A stretch of DNA of 64,000 nt, from the IMG/VR virus record IMGVR_UViG_3300024503_000494, positions 1 to 64,000 of that record. One strand, written 5' to 3'. Numbering within the stretch: the stretch's first letter is position 1; every line of letters starts with the position of its first letter. The stretch is from a virus. This document shows, in pieces, positions 27,217 to 35,554 of this stretch. Under the pieces are notes generated by a model. It did not search any database. It worked only from the letters and a program-made list of their open reading frames with translations, and was not told where the DNA came from. The position numbers were made by a program, and so were the translations under genes.

Positions 27217-28803
27217 ATGGCAAAATCATTAGACGGTAATTTAGTTAAGAAAGCTCACGCTCAAACCAGGTATACACTTGAGGAAGTAGAACATCTTGAA
27301 AAGTGTATGGATCCTGTAAACGGGCCGTTGTACTTTGCTAGAAACTTTATTAAAATTCAACACCCGGTTAGAGGTAGCATACCTTTTGAACCTTATGAAT
27401 ATCAGGTTAGACTAATACAGGCCTATCACGAAAACAAGCAATGTATTGCAATGTTACCGCGTCAGATGGGTAAAACAACCTGTGCAGTTGCTTACCTGCT
27501 GTGGTACACAATGTTTGTTCCAGACTGCCAAGTTCTTATTGCCGCACACAAATATGAAGGTGCTAAAGACATTATGGATCGTTACCGTTTTGGTTACGAA
27601 AACTTACCTGACTTTATTCGTGCTGGTGTTTATTCATACAATAGAAACACAATCGAATACGATAACGGAGCACGTATTCAAGCTACCACAACAACAGAAA
27701 ACACCGGTCGTGGTAAGTCTTTATCATTAATATACTGTGACGAGTTTGCATTTGTTCAACCACCTGAAAAGGCCAAAGAGTTTTGGACTGCCCTATCTCC
27801 TACATTGGCTACAGGTGGTAAAGCACTGATTACATCAACACCAAACTCGGACGAAGATCAGTTTGCTCTTATCTGGACTGAAGCTAATAAACGTTTTGAC
27901 GAGTACGGCAACGAGACAAAATTAGGACCTAACGGATTCTTTCCATTCTTTGCTCACTGGCGTGAAAACCCGTTACGCGACGATGCCTGGGCCTCTGTCG
28001 AACGTGCTAAAATTGGTGAAGAACGTTTCCGCCGAGAGTTTGAATGTGAGTTCTTGATCTTCGACGAAACACTAATCAATTCAGTTAAACTTGCAGCATT
28101 AGAGGGAATTGATCCAACTATGACCATGGGTCAAACACGTTGGTATAAAGATATAGATTCTAGATGCACATATCTTGTTGCTCTAGATCCTAGTCTAGGT
28201 ACAGGCGGTGACTACGGTGCTATACAGGTTTTTGAAATGCCCTCAATGACTCAGGTAGCGGAATGGCATCATAATACTACTCCAGTACAGCAACAGGTCA
28301 AACATATGCGTGAAATATTGAAATACATTCAATCACGCGGAGAAGAAAAAGGCGGTGTTCCGCAAATTTATTATTCTGTTGAAAATAATTCTCTAGGTGA
28401 AGCCGCTCTTATTGTTATTAACGACATAGGAGAAGAAAACTTTCCTGGTTTATTCTTAAGTGAGCCTATACGTAAAGGACACGTTCGTAAATTCCGTAAA
28501 GGATTTAATACTACACATCGCAGTAAAGTTACTGCTTGTTCTCAGTTTAAAAATTTACTAGAAACTAATAAGATGACAATTACATCTAAACCGCTGATTT
28601 CTGAGTTAAAAACGTATGTTGCCAGCGGACTTGGTTTTAAGGCCAAAACAGGAGAACACGACGACCTAGTGAGCTCTACGTTACTGATCATACGTATGGC
28701 AGACGTACTAGCAGATTGGGATCCTACAGTTTACGAAAAAATGACTGAAAAAATTACAGAGGAATCTATGCCGCTGCCTATCTTTGTAAGCAGCGGGTTT
28801 TGA
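27217..28803 (+). CDS. 17: Terminase large subunit gp17
   Basis: The protein has 528 residues. The ATPase domain has Walker A MLPRQMGKTTC (about residues 79-88) and Walker B LSLIYCDEFAF (about residues 169-178), with the coupling STPN motif. The C-terminal RNase H-like nuclease domain has VALDPSLGTGGDYGAI near residue 322 and a conserved HDDLVSSTLL near residue 485. gp17 cuts concatemeric DNA and drives headful packaging through the portal. It is driven by a leaderless late promoter, and its stop codon is followed at once by the next late octamer. Confidence 0.93.
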   Translation: MAKSLDGNLVKKAHAQTRYTLEEVEHLEKCMDPVNGPLYFARNFIKIQHPVRGSIPFEPYEYQVRLIQAYHENKQCIAMLPRQMGKTTCAVAYLLWYTMFVPDCQVLIAAHKYEGAKDIMDRYRFGYENLPDFIRAGVYSYNRNTIEYDNGARIQATTTTENTGRGKSLSLIYCDEFAFVQPPEKAKEFWTALSPTLATGGKALITSTPNSDEDQFALIWTEANKRFDEYGNETKLGPNGFFPFFAHWRENPLRDDAWASVERAKIGEERFRREFECEFLIFDETLINSVKLAALEGIDPTMTMGQTRWYKDIDSRCTYLVALDPSLGTGGDYGAIQVFEMPSMTQVAEWHHNTTPVQQQVKHMREILKYIQSRGEEKGGVPQIYYSVENNSLGEAALIVINDIGEENFPGLFLSEPIRKGHVRKFRKGFNTTHRSKVTACSQFKNLLETNKMTITSKPLISELKTYVASGLGFKAKTGEHDDLVSSTLLIIRMADVLADWDPTVYEKMTEKITEESMPLPIFVSSGF

Positions 28804-28809
28804 TAAATA
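28802..28809 (+). promoter_or_regulatory. Late octamer GATAAATA
   Basis: The octamer overlaps the gp17 stop codon and ends 5 nt before the ATG at 28815. An upstream in-frame TTG at 28800 overlaps the promoter and is rejected as a start. Confidence 0.75.
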
Positions 28810-28814
28810 TAACT

Positions 28815-30569
28815 ATGGACGCAAGAAACAATATCGCTACAGATTTATTCTATAAAATTAGAAGCCGTTTTAAGAACCTAAAATTAGGTGCTGAAACAGG
28901 CCAAATTACCATCAATCCTGAAGAAGCTAGATTCTTTGATTTTGATTATATGGAAGGTCAAACACCGATGGGTCACGTTAGTGTTAGCCTAGCAGAACCA
29001 AATTCTATGAAGGTATACTTCAGTCACGGAATTGCCGAAGGTATGGATGATCATCAGAAAGGTAATTGGTATAAGTTTTTGCGAGAATTACGTGAATTTG
29101 CTAAACGCAGACTATTAGCATTTGACACAAGAGATATTGCTAAGGATAATTTAGATCGTAGAGATTATGAATTTTTAGCTGCAAATGCGCAACCTAAGCA
29201 AACACAACCAAACACAATACAGAAACCAGTCGGAGAAAGCATTATGGCAGAAAGCTCAATGTACGGTAGCAGATTAATGAGTTACCAGAATTTAATGGAT
29301 ACTAAATTGATTATCAAACATAGTCAAGCAGTAATGGATGATCAACAACCTGGCGCACGAACAAGACACATTGCAGCACTTTTTGTAGAAAATCAAGACG
29401 GTGAAAGATTTAAATATCCTTTCATCCACCTAGCTGGTGCTCGTGCTATGCAACGCCACGTGGCCAACGGTGGTGTACCCTATGACGACATTGGTAAAAG
29501 TATTATTCAAATGAGTGAAGAAATTGCTCAATTAAAGAGCTTTGGTGGTTATGTTGTTCGTAACGATCTAATGAATTCAGAAACAAATTCAGTGGTTGAA
29601 CGTTCTACACAATACCTAAATAGCCTACGCGAGCAAATTAAGGCCCTAGCAAAACAAAGTCACTACGAAGCATATAGAGAAAATTTCCAGGCATATGACA
29701 GCGAAGAAGTACCGCAGGATGTAGTTGAAGATTTCAAAGAAAAATTTACAGTACGATCATTTAAAGAAGACATTGCATCAGTATTTCCGGTCTTATATAG
29801 ACTAATGAAAGAAGGAAACACTATAGGCTACGACGACATAGTCGCTTTAACACAAGAAGATATGCAAGAAGACATCGAAGTTGAGCAGACACAAGATGAT
29901 CCATTTGCCAAGTTTGAAAACTGGGTAATGGGTCTTGGAGAAGAGTCTGCTATAACTTCTGAAGATCCAGAAGAACAACAATCAGCCTTACAAAAATTAC
30001 AAGAATTAGTTGGACAAGAATTTCCTGCAGGTACAGATGGCACAAACGCAATTGAAAGTTTAAAAGGCCTAATTGAAGATCCAGAATTATACAAACGAAT
30101 TAAGGCAACAGCGGCGGAAGATGCAAATGCAGACGTCCGCCCTCAAATCCAAGGTTGGTTAGAATTAAATGCACCAGAGGCACTAGAGTCATTAGACTTT
30201 GGCGATATGGGAGCAGCCGCAGCTGAAGAACCAGCAGCAGCAGAAGTTCCTGCAGAAGAACCGGCAGAAGTTCCAGCAGCAGCACCTGCAGAAGAACCAC
30301 AAATGGCCAGCGATGATCCAGAAGAAAGACACGAGGGCAAGATGGGCGTTAAAGAATTAGCTGAATTCATTCATTCATTTTACGACCAAGAATCAGGTAC
30401 ATTCCCCAAAGGCCCAGAAGGTGTTTGCACAATGGTAGGCAAGAAGTTTGGTGAGCAGGCAGAGCAGGTTGCTCGCAAATTTGTTGAAAGAATGGCTCCT
30501 GAGCAGACTACAGAACAAAATCCTGAATTGGCTGAACTAGCAAGAGTCAGAGAACTAGCAGGCCTGTAA
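28815..30569 (+). CDS. Large virion-associated protein, unassigned
   Basis: The protein has 584 residues. The N-terminal 110 residues mix helix and strand (DARNNIATDLFYKIRSRFK, KVYFSHGIAEGMDDHQKGNWY), with later helical segments. A low-complexity AAEEPAAAEVPAEEPAE run near residue 475 leads to a helical C-terminal domain (GKMGVKELAEFIHSFYDQE). I remember similar proteins beside gp17 in marine T4-like phages but no function for them. Acidic Pro/Ala/Glu linkers are typical of head-core or injected proteins. It has its own leaderless late promoter. Confidence 0.6.
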   Translation: MDARNNIATDLFYKIRSRFKNLKLGAETGQITINPEEARFFDFDYMEGQTPMGHVSVSLAEPNSMKVYFSHGIAEGMDDHQKGNWYKFLRELREFAKRRLLAFDTRDIAKDNLDRRDYEFLAANAQPKQTQPNTIQKPVGESIMAESSMYGSRLMSYQNLMDTKLIIKHSQAVMDDQQPGARTRHIAALFVENQDGERFKYPFIHLAGARAMQRHVANGGVPYDDIGKSIIQMSEEIAQLKSFGGYVVRNDLMNSETNSVVERSTQYLNSLREQIKALAKQSHYEAYRENFQAYDSEEVPQDVVEDFKEKFTVRSFKEDIASVFPVLYRLMKEGNTIGYDDIVALTQEDMQEDIEVEQTQDDPFAKFENWVMGLGEESAITSEDPEEQQSALQKLQELVGQEFPAGTDGTNAIESLKGLIEDPELYKRIKATAAEDANADVRPQIQGWLELNAPEALESLDFGDMGAAAAEEPAAAEVPAEEPAEVPAAAPAEEPQMASDDPEERHEGKMGVKELAEFIHSFYDQESGTFPKGPEGVCTMVGKKFGEQAEQVARKFVERMAPEQTTEQNPELAELARVRELAGL

Positions 30570-30583
30570 TAGAAGGATAATCA

Positions 30584-31999
30584 ATGAACGGTATTTTAGG
30601 AACTTGGACCTTACTTCCAAATATTAATCAGGCAATTTACACAAATGCCTACGATACTCCTAGTGTCGTTATTATCAATTTGTGTAATAGAGGAAGCACC
30701 ATAGCCAACGTAAGAGTTGCTATTAGCACAAGTGCAACCTCACCAGCCGCCGGTGAATTTATTGTTTATGACCAACCAATAGATCCAAAAACTACTTTAG
30801 AAAAACAAAGTATAATGGTATCACCTGGCAAAAGCGTGGTCGTTAGATCGTCATCTAGTGATGTAAATGCTGTTATCTATGGAGTTACAAATAGAACCAC
30901 TGCACCCCCAGGGATAGCAACAAACTACGGAACTGCACCTATGTGGGTAACGAACCCTACATTGCCTACATTTTATGCAGCGGATTCTTCTACGTCTATT
31001 CAATTAAGTGCTACTGACAGCGAAGGAGAAGCAGTTACTTATGCAGTGACTTCTGGATCTTTGCCAACAGGAACTAGTTTATCGTCATCTGGATTAATCA
31101 CAGGCACACCAACGGCCACAGGATATTCTTTTGGATTACCAGATACAAATAGTACTGTTCAGATAACTGCAACTGATTCTAGAAGCAACGGAACTCCTCA
31201 AACTTTTAATATTGTTAAACGTTGGGCAGACGGTTCATCACAGGCGCTGGCAGCAACCAACGCACAAACAATTTATAATCTTAGTGCTACTTATCAAGGT
31301 GCTGGTGCATCTAATTGGTACTGGATTAAAGGCAACACCACAGATACTAGCCAGGCAAGAAGAATGTACTGTAGTATGAACGGTGCAGGCTATATGCTTT
31401 GGTATCATTACAGAGATCCTATGAGTGGTAGCTTAACCATTTCAGATCCAGGCAACTCTGGTACAACCTATACATTAACCAGCACAACAGCTATGTTTAT
31501 GTATGCATTACCGGCTGCGATTGTTAATAACGTAACGTACCTATATTTAAATTCAGATAATGATGCTAGCTATACAACTCCAGCATTTGCTAATTTTAAA
31601 TATGCAGTTGGATTAAATTCTGAATTACGAGCATGGTTAAGAGCAACCAAAGATCGAGGTAATTATTGGGGAGTTGATCTCAACCTTGTAAACAATATAC
31701 GTACTCAAAATGATGTAAACTATCCAAACTATAGATTCGGTACACTAATTGGCGAAATGCAGTACGGACACAATAACGGTGGCTCAGACGAAGTAGACGG
31801 ATACACATTTAGAAATAGTTATAATACCGGAGGATTTAAGTGGACATCTTCTAGCGATATTTGGAACTACGCTGGATGGGGACCAATCGATGCTTCAAGC
31901 CCAACTAGCGTAAACACAGGTTGGGGTTCTACAGGTCTTGACGAAGGTACATGGGGCGGTACTAACCGACAATATCACTTATATGCCTGGATAAAATAA
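30584..31999 (+). CDS. Ig-fold-containing virion surface protein
   Basis: The protein has 471 residues. A beta-rich N-terminal domain contains repeated G and S. Residues about 120-180 show a cadherin/He_PIG-type motif (SIQLSATDSEGEAVTYAVTSGSLPTG and GLITGTPTA). The C-terminal 200 residues hold W/Y/G-rich motifs (YTFRNSYNTGGFKWTSSSD, WGSTGLDEGTWGG), suggesting a carbohydrate-binding or adhesin tip. There is no signal peptide. Ig-like domains on phage capsids and fibres bind polysaccharide. It follows the head protein with an AAGGA ribosome site and ends at a strong terminator. Confidence 0.65.
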   Translation: MNGILGTWTLLPNINQAIYTNAYDTPSVVIINLCNRGSTIANVRVAISTSATSPAAGEFIVYDQPIDPKTTLEKQSIMVSPGKSVVVRSSSSDVNAVIYGVTNRTTAPPGIATNYGTAPMWVTNPTLPTFYAADSSTSIQLSATDSEGEAVTYAVTSGSLPTGTSLSSSGLITGTPTATGYSFGLPDTNSTVQITATDSRSNGTPQTFNIVKRWADGSSQALAATNAQTIYNLSATYQGAGASNWYWIKGNTTDTSQARRMYCSMNGAGYMLWYHYRDPMSGSLTISDPGNSGTTYTLTSTTAMFMYALPAAIVNNVTYLYLNSDNDASYTTPAFANFKYAVGLNSELRAWLRATKDRGNYWGVDLNLVNNIRTQNDVNYPNYRFGTLIGEMQYGHNNGGSDEVDGYTFRNSYNTGGFKWTSSSDIWNYAGWGPIDASSPTSVNTGWGSTGLDEGTWGGTNRQYHLYAWIK

Positions 32000-32005
32000 T
32001 AATTC

Positions 32006-32034
32006 AAAAAAGGCTCTTAGGAGCCTTTTTTTTT
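32006..32034 (+). terminator. Rho-independent terminator
   Basis: AAAAAAGGCTC pairs with GAGCCTTTTTT around a TTAG loop. It closes the late structural transcript before the exported-protein cluster. Confidence 0.92.
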
Positions 32035-32053
32035 GGATAAAATATTTGTCAAC

Positions 32054-32082
32054 TTTTTTGTATGCTAGAACGTTAATATAAT
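32054..32082 (+). promoter_or_regulatory. Possible sigma70 promoter
   Basis: TATAAT at 32077-32082 is preceded 17 bp upstream only by a T run (no good -35), so this is a weak assignment. The leader to the ATG at 32130 is 47 nt and contains an AAAGGAA ribosome site. Confidence 0.4.
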
Positions 32083-32129
32083 ACACAGGGAAGGTTTTTC
32101 TGTGTTTAACCTAAAAAAAGGAAATTACT

Positions 32130-32303
32130 ATGAAACTAGTAGCAACTTTAGTAGCATCATTATTTGCAGTATCCGCTTTCGCTGCTGATGCACCTAAGAA
32201 AGAAGAAAAGAAAGCAGAAGCCAAACCAGCTGCATCTGCGCCAGCACCTGCTGCTAAGGAAGCTCCAAAAGCTCCTGCTAAGAAAGAAGAAGCTAAGAAG
32301 TAA
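32130..32303 (+). CDS. Small exported Ala/Lys-rich protein
   Basis: The 57-residue protein has a clear Sec signal peptide (MKLVATLVASLFAVSAFA, predicted cut after residue 18). The mature region is about 39 residues of A, K, E and P (APKKEEKKAEAKPAASAPAP, ending KKEEAKK). Small exported Ala/Lys/Pro-rich proteins of this type are common in Betaproteobacteria. Here it stands among phage genes, so it may be a host-derived moron acting in the periplasm or cell wall. It has an AAAGGAA ribosome site and lies between a terminator and a structured RNA. Function is unknown. Confidence 0.75.
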   Translation: MKLVATLVASLFAVSAFAADAPKKEEKKAEAKPAASAPAPAAKEAPKAPAKKEEAKK

Positions 32304-32311
32304 TTTTAATT

Positions 32312-32342
32312 GCCCCTTGTCAACGAAAGTTGGCACTGGGGC
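32312..32342 (+). other. Two-tier hairpin between exported genes
   Basis: GCCCC (32312-32316) pairs with GGGGC (32338-32342). Inside it GTCAAC pairs with GTTGGC (one G-T) around a GAAA loop. No T run follows, so it may attenuate, protect or process RNA rather than terminate. The ribosome site of the next gene lies 15 nt downstream. Confidence 0.55.
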
Positions 32343-32368
32343 GTTATTATAATATCAAGGAGGGTTTT

Positions 32369-32665
32369 ATGAAAAAACTCTTAATTGCAGGTTTAATTGG
32401 TTTATCTGCTTTTGGTGCGCAAGCAGGTCCATACCACGGACATCATGGTGGACACCATATGCATCATAGGGGTAGTTGGAATTGGGTAGTTCCAGCTGTT
32501 GTTGGAGGTGCTGTAGTATATGCCGCAACTCGCCCTGTAGTTGTTCAACAACCGCCAACGGTTATTCAACAACCGCCCGTTTATACGCAACAACAAGTAT
32601 GTGGTCCTTGGACTGAAATACGCAATCCAGACGGTAGCGTGACAATTACAAGGACTTGTCAATAA
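32369..32665 (+). CDS. Small exported His-rich protein
   Basis: The 98-residue protein uses ATG 32369, which has an AAGGAGGG site 5 nt upstream. A longer in-frame start at 32330 is rejected. A Sec signal peptide (MKKLLIAGLIGLSAFGAQA) is followed by a His-rich segment (HGHHGGHHMHH) that could bind metal. A hydrophobic stretch WVVPAVVGGAVVYAA follows, and then a Pro/Gln segment and a C-terminal CGPW...C pair. This pattern matches small envelope proteins of Proteobacteria, with a possible outer-membrane or periplasmic anchor. Function is unknown. Confidence 0.75.
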   Translation: MKKLLIAGLIGLSAFGAQAGPYHGHHGGHHMHHRGSWNWVVPAVVGGAVVYAATRPVVVQQPPTVIQQPPVYTQQQVCGPWTEIRNPDGSVTITRTCQ

Positions 32666-32683
32666 TGTTAATGAGGACTAGAA

Positions 32684-33082
32684 ATGAAAAGGTTAGCAGT
32701 GATTCTTACTGCGATGATTACAATTGGGATAAGCCAAGTAAGTATGGCTCAGAAAAACCTCTTTGGGAATCATACCATTACAGAATCGTCAGCGAAGACT
32801 GCGACCAAAAAAGGACCAGTCCTTGTAAAATCCCTAAGATTACCCAAGAATAAAATTTTTACAGGTAATCCTCATAAAATTACTTTATTTGCAGACGATA
32901 AAGAATATGATATTATAGAAGTTGACGATATTATTACATCTTATCGTCGACGCGATCTTCAAAGAATTCAAACAGACCCAACACCAGATGATCCGGACGG
33001 GTTAATTACTGAAGAAATACGGTGGAAACTATTTTTAGCAAGAACAGCGGCTATGATTCGTTATCACCAAATCCACTCATAG
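32684..33082 (+). CDS. Small exported protein, hypothetical
   Basis: The 132-residue protein has a Sec signal peptide (MKRLAVILTAMITIGISQVSMA, predicted cut after residue 22). The mature part has basic and beta-rich segments (KGPVLVKSLRLPKNKI) and an acidic middle (DDKEYDIIEVDDIITSYRRRD), with no cysteines. A GAGG site precedes the ATG. The stop codon lies inside the terminator hairpin. It is the third of three exported proteins in a row, probably transcribed together and acting in the envelope. No family was recognised. Confidence 0.7.
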   Translation: MKRLAVILTAMITIGISQVSMAQKNLFGNHTITESSAKTATKKGPVLVKSLRLPKNKIFTGNPHKITLFADDKEYDIIEVDDIITSYRRRDLQRIQTDPTPDDPDGLITEEIRWKLFLARTAAMIRYHQIHS

Positions 33083-33096
33083 AGTGGATTTTTTTT
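33070..33096 (+). terminator. Terminator overlapping a stop codon
   Basis: AATCCACTC pairs with GAGTGGATT around an ATA loop, followed by a T run. The 5' arm is coding sequence and the stop TAG falls in the loop and 3' arm. Confidence 0.9.
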
Positions 33097-33121
33097 GGTG
33101 AAATAAAATCTTAAAAACCCT

Positions 33122-33150
33122 TTGACTTTGCTAAATAAAAAGCGCATAAT
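33122..33150 (+). promoter_or_regulatory. Sigma70 promoter for the gp32 gene
   Basis: TTGACT (33122-33127), 17-bp spacer, CATAAT (33145-33150). Transcription would start near 33157, giving a leader of about 50 nt before gp32. Confidence 0.75.
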
Positions 33151-33155
33151 AGTTG

Positions 33156-33200
33156 TTATGCGATAGGCATAAAGTCATTTACATTAAAGGCATAAGGAGG
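33156..33200 (+). promoter_or_regulatory. Alternative hairpin overlapping the gp32 ribosome site
   Basis: TTATGC (33156-33161) can pair with GCATAA at 33167-33172 or with a second GCATAA at 33190-33195 that touches the AAGGAGG ribosome site. The two mutually exclusive pairings could switch translation on or off. T4 gp32 is known to repress its own mRNA through leader structure; that this leader does the same is inference. Confidence 0.5.
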
Positions 33201-33207
33201 CTATAAA

Positions 33208-34218
33208 ATGGCAACATTAGCAGAAATTCGTGCAAAACTTCAAGAAGCACAAGGCAAGTCCACAGGACAATCAACAGGCGGCGGCGATAACGCAATTTAC
33301 CCACACTGGAATATGCAGGAAGGTAAAGAAGCCGTAGTACGTTTTCTACCAGACGGTAACCCAAACAACACTTTCTTTTGGGTAGAGCGTGCAATGATCA
33401 AACTCCCATTTGCAGGTATTAAAGGTGAAACAGATTCACGTCCAGTTCAAGTACAGGTTCCCTGTGTTGAAATGTACAACGATGGTTCAGTTTGTCCTAT
33501 TCTATCTGAAGTGCGTGGTTGGTTTAAAGACAAATCACTAGAAGAAATGGGTCGTAAATATTGGAAGAAGCGTTCATACATTTTCCAAGGCTTTGTAGTT
33601 GAAGATGCACTCAAAGAAGATAATACACCAGACAATCCGATTCGTAGATTCATTATCGGTCCTCAGATTTTCCAAACTATTAAATCTGCTCTTATGGACC
33701 CTGAGTTGGAAGAATTGCCAACTGACTACCTCCGTGGTGTAGATTTCCGTATTGCTAAAACCAGCAAAGGCGGATTTGCTGACTACTCTACTTCAAAGTG
33801 GAGCCGTCGTGAACGTTCAATTTCTGATGCAGATAAGGCAGCGATTGAACAATTTGGTTTGTTTAATCTATCAGACTTCCTACCTAAGAAGCCGACAGAC
33901 GTTGAACTCAAGGTTATGAAAGAAATGTTTGAAGCGTCAGTTGACGGTGAAGCATATGATATGGACCGTTGGGGACAATACTTCAAACCAGCAGGTATGG
34001 GTCAAGCAACTGGTGATCCTAACAAAGCAGCCGCTCCGGCAGCTCGCGTTAGCGCACCTGCTCCTCAAACATCTAGTGAAGAAGATCTTCCTTGGGAAGA
34101 TTCTGCTCCTGCAGAAGCACCTGCTCCAAAGGCAGCACCTGCTCCAGCAGCCGGCGGTGAAAACGCATCACGTGCTCAAGACATCTTGGCAATGATTCGT
34201 AATCGTCAAAAGCAATAA
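33208..34218 (+). CDS. 32: Single-stranded DNA-binding protein gp32
   Basis: The protein has 336 residues. The N-terminal helix TLAEIRAKLQEAQGK and the core starting NAIYPHWNM, VVRFLPDGNPNNTFFWVERAMIKLPFAG are typical of gp32. Residues about 86-102 carry PCVEMYNDGSVCPILSEVRGWF, corresponding to the T4 zinc-ribbon region. There only two of three cysteines are evident, so zinc binding may be altered. The C-terminus is acidic (EEDLPWEDSAPAEAP) as needed for protein partners. It coats ssDNA and organises replication and recombination. It is expressed from a sigma70 promoter with a structured leader, just ahead of uvsX. Confidence 0.9.
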   Translation: MATLAEIRAKLQEAQGKSTGQSTGGGDNAIYPHWNMQEGKEAVVRFLPDGNPNNTFFWVERAMIKLPFAGIKGETDSRPVQVQVPCVEMYNDGSVCPILSEVRGWFKDKSLEEMGRKYWKKRSYIFQGFVVEDALKEDNTPDNPIRRFIIGPQIFQTIKSALMDPELEELPTDYLRGVDFRIAKTSKGGFADYSTSKWSRRERSISDADKAAIEQFGLFNLSDFLPKKPTDVELKVMKEMFEASVDGEAYDMDRWGQYFKPAGMGQATGDPNKAAAPAARVSAPAPQTSSEEDLPWEDSAPAEAPAPKAAPAPAAGGENASRAQDILAMIRNRQKQ

Positions 34219-34225
34219 TCAACAC

Positions 34226-34262
34226 GGCTCGGGCCACTGTGACTTAGTCATACGCCCGGGCT
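34226..34262 (+). other. Stable intercistronic hairpin after gp32
   Basis: GGCTCGGGC pairs with GCCCGGGCT (two wobble pairs), enclosing TGAC-TTA-GTCA as a second stem. No T run follows. It may be an mRNA processing or stability element rather than a terminator. Confidence 0.6.
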
Positions 34263-34286
34263 CTCTTCACTATTTAGGAGATAATA

Positions 34287-34475
34287 ATGAAACTAGACAA
34301 ACTAACAAAAGTAAATGAGTCAATTACTATCAATCGTTACGACAACGGTTGGATGGTTGAAATTGGCGGCAGAAATAAAAAAGAAGATTGGGCAAATACC
34401 AAGACCCTTTGCAACACAGAAGAAGAAGTAATCACTCTAATTAAAGAGTGGAATAAACTACCATTGGATCAATAA
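34287..34475 (+). CDS. Small hypothetical protein
   Basis: The 62-residue, charged protein has short strands (ESITINRYDNGWMVEIGG) and a helical tail (EEEVITLIKEWNKLP). This resembles small conserved proteins of marine T4-like phages whose function is unknown. A TTAGGAGATAA ribosome region precedes the ATG. It is sandwiched between gp32 and uvsX, so it probably belongs to the recombination operon. Confidence 0.6.
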   Translation: MKLDKLTKVNESITINRYDNGWMVEIGGRNKKEDWANTKTLCNTEEEVITLIKEWNKLPLDQ

Positions 34476-34477
34476 TT

Positions 34478-35554
34478 ATGGCAAAAGCATTTGATATTTC
34501 TAAATTTAGAAAGTCAATTACTAAGTCTATTGACGGTCTTAGTATTGGCTTTAACGACCCTACTGATTGGGTCAGCACAGGCAATTTTGCCTTAAACTAT
34601 TTGATCAGCGGCGATTTCCATAAAGGGGTTCCGTTGGGAAAAGTGACTGTATTTGCCGGTGAATCAGGTGCAGGTAAATCATATATCTGTTCCGGTAACC
34701 TTATCAAGGCAGCACAGGCACAGGGAATTTATCCTATCTTGATCGATACAGAAAATGCTCTTGACGAAGATTGGCTCAAGGCATTAGGCGTCGATACTTC
34801 AGAAGATAAGTTGCTAAAACTTAATATGGCAATGATCGATGATGTAGCAAAGACCATTACAGAATTTGTTGCTGAATATAAAACAATGCCAGAGGATACT
34901 CGTCCTAAAGTATTGTTTATCCTTGACTCTTTAGGTATGTTGCTTACTCCAACAGATGTTAATCAGTTTGAAGCAGGTGATTTGAAAGGCGATATGGGTC
35001 GTAAGCCTAAGGCATTGACAGCACTTGTTCGTAACTGTGTTAATATGTTTGGATCACTTAACATTGGCCTGGTTGCAACTAATCACACATACGCTTCACA
35101 AGATATGTTTGATCCAGATGACAAGATTTCAGGTGGTCAGGGCTTTATCTACGCTAGCTCTATTGTAGTTGCTATGCGTAAGTTAAAGTTAAAAGAAGAT
35201 GAAGATGGTAACAAGATTTCAGAAGTTAAGGGTATTCGTGCCGCTTGTAAGATTATGAAAACTCGTTATGCTAAACCATTTGAAAGTGTACAAGTGAAGA
35301 TTCCTTATGAAACAGGTATGAATCCATATAGTGGACTGGTAGATCTGGCAGAAGAAAAAGGTCTTCTAAAGAAAGAAGGTAACAGTCTTGTTTACACAAC
35401 TAAAGATGGTGAAATCATCAAACAGTTCCGCAAAGCCTGGGAAAGAAATGAAAATGGTGGCTTAGATGCTATTATGTCTGACATTTCAAAACATGGTGAA
35501 AATTCCGTTTCTGAGATAACTACTAATGTCGAACCTGAAACGGAGAGCGTATAA
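34478..35554 (+). CDS. uvsX: RecA-like recombinase UvsX
   Basis: The protein has 358 residues. Walker A GESGAGKS lies near residues 61-68. A later IDTENALDEDWLKALGV and a VLFILDSLGMLLTP Walker B-like segment near residue 145 follow, as does the RecA loop-type YASSIVVAMRKLKL. UvsX catalyses strand exchange in recombination-dependent replication, loaded by UvsY onto gp32-coated ssDNA. Its stop overlaps the next gene start (ATAATG). Gene order gp32-uvsX-uvsY is a coherent recombination module. Confidence 0.92.
   Translation: MAKAFDISKFRKSITKSIDGLSIGFNDPTDWVSTGNFALNYLISGDFHKGVPLGKVTVFAGESGAGKSYICSGNLIKAAQAQGIYPILIDTENALDEDWLKALGVDTSEDKLLKLNMAMIDDVAKTITEFVAEYKTMPEDTRPKVLFILDSLGMLLTPTDVNQFEAGDLKGDMGRKPKALTALVRNCVNMFGSLNIGLVATNHTYASQDMFDPDDKISGGQGFIYASSIVVAMRKLKLKEDEDGNKISEVKGIRAACKIMKTRYAKPFESVQVKIPYETGMNPYSGLVDLAEEKGLLKKEGNSLVYTTKDGEIIKQFRKAWERNENGGLDAIMSDISKHGENSVSEITTNVEPETESV

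Noticed and set aside
28800-28815. Upstream TTG start of the 28815 gene
   Set aside because: The extension overlaps the late promoter octamer, which would then be in coding sequence and upstream of +1.
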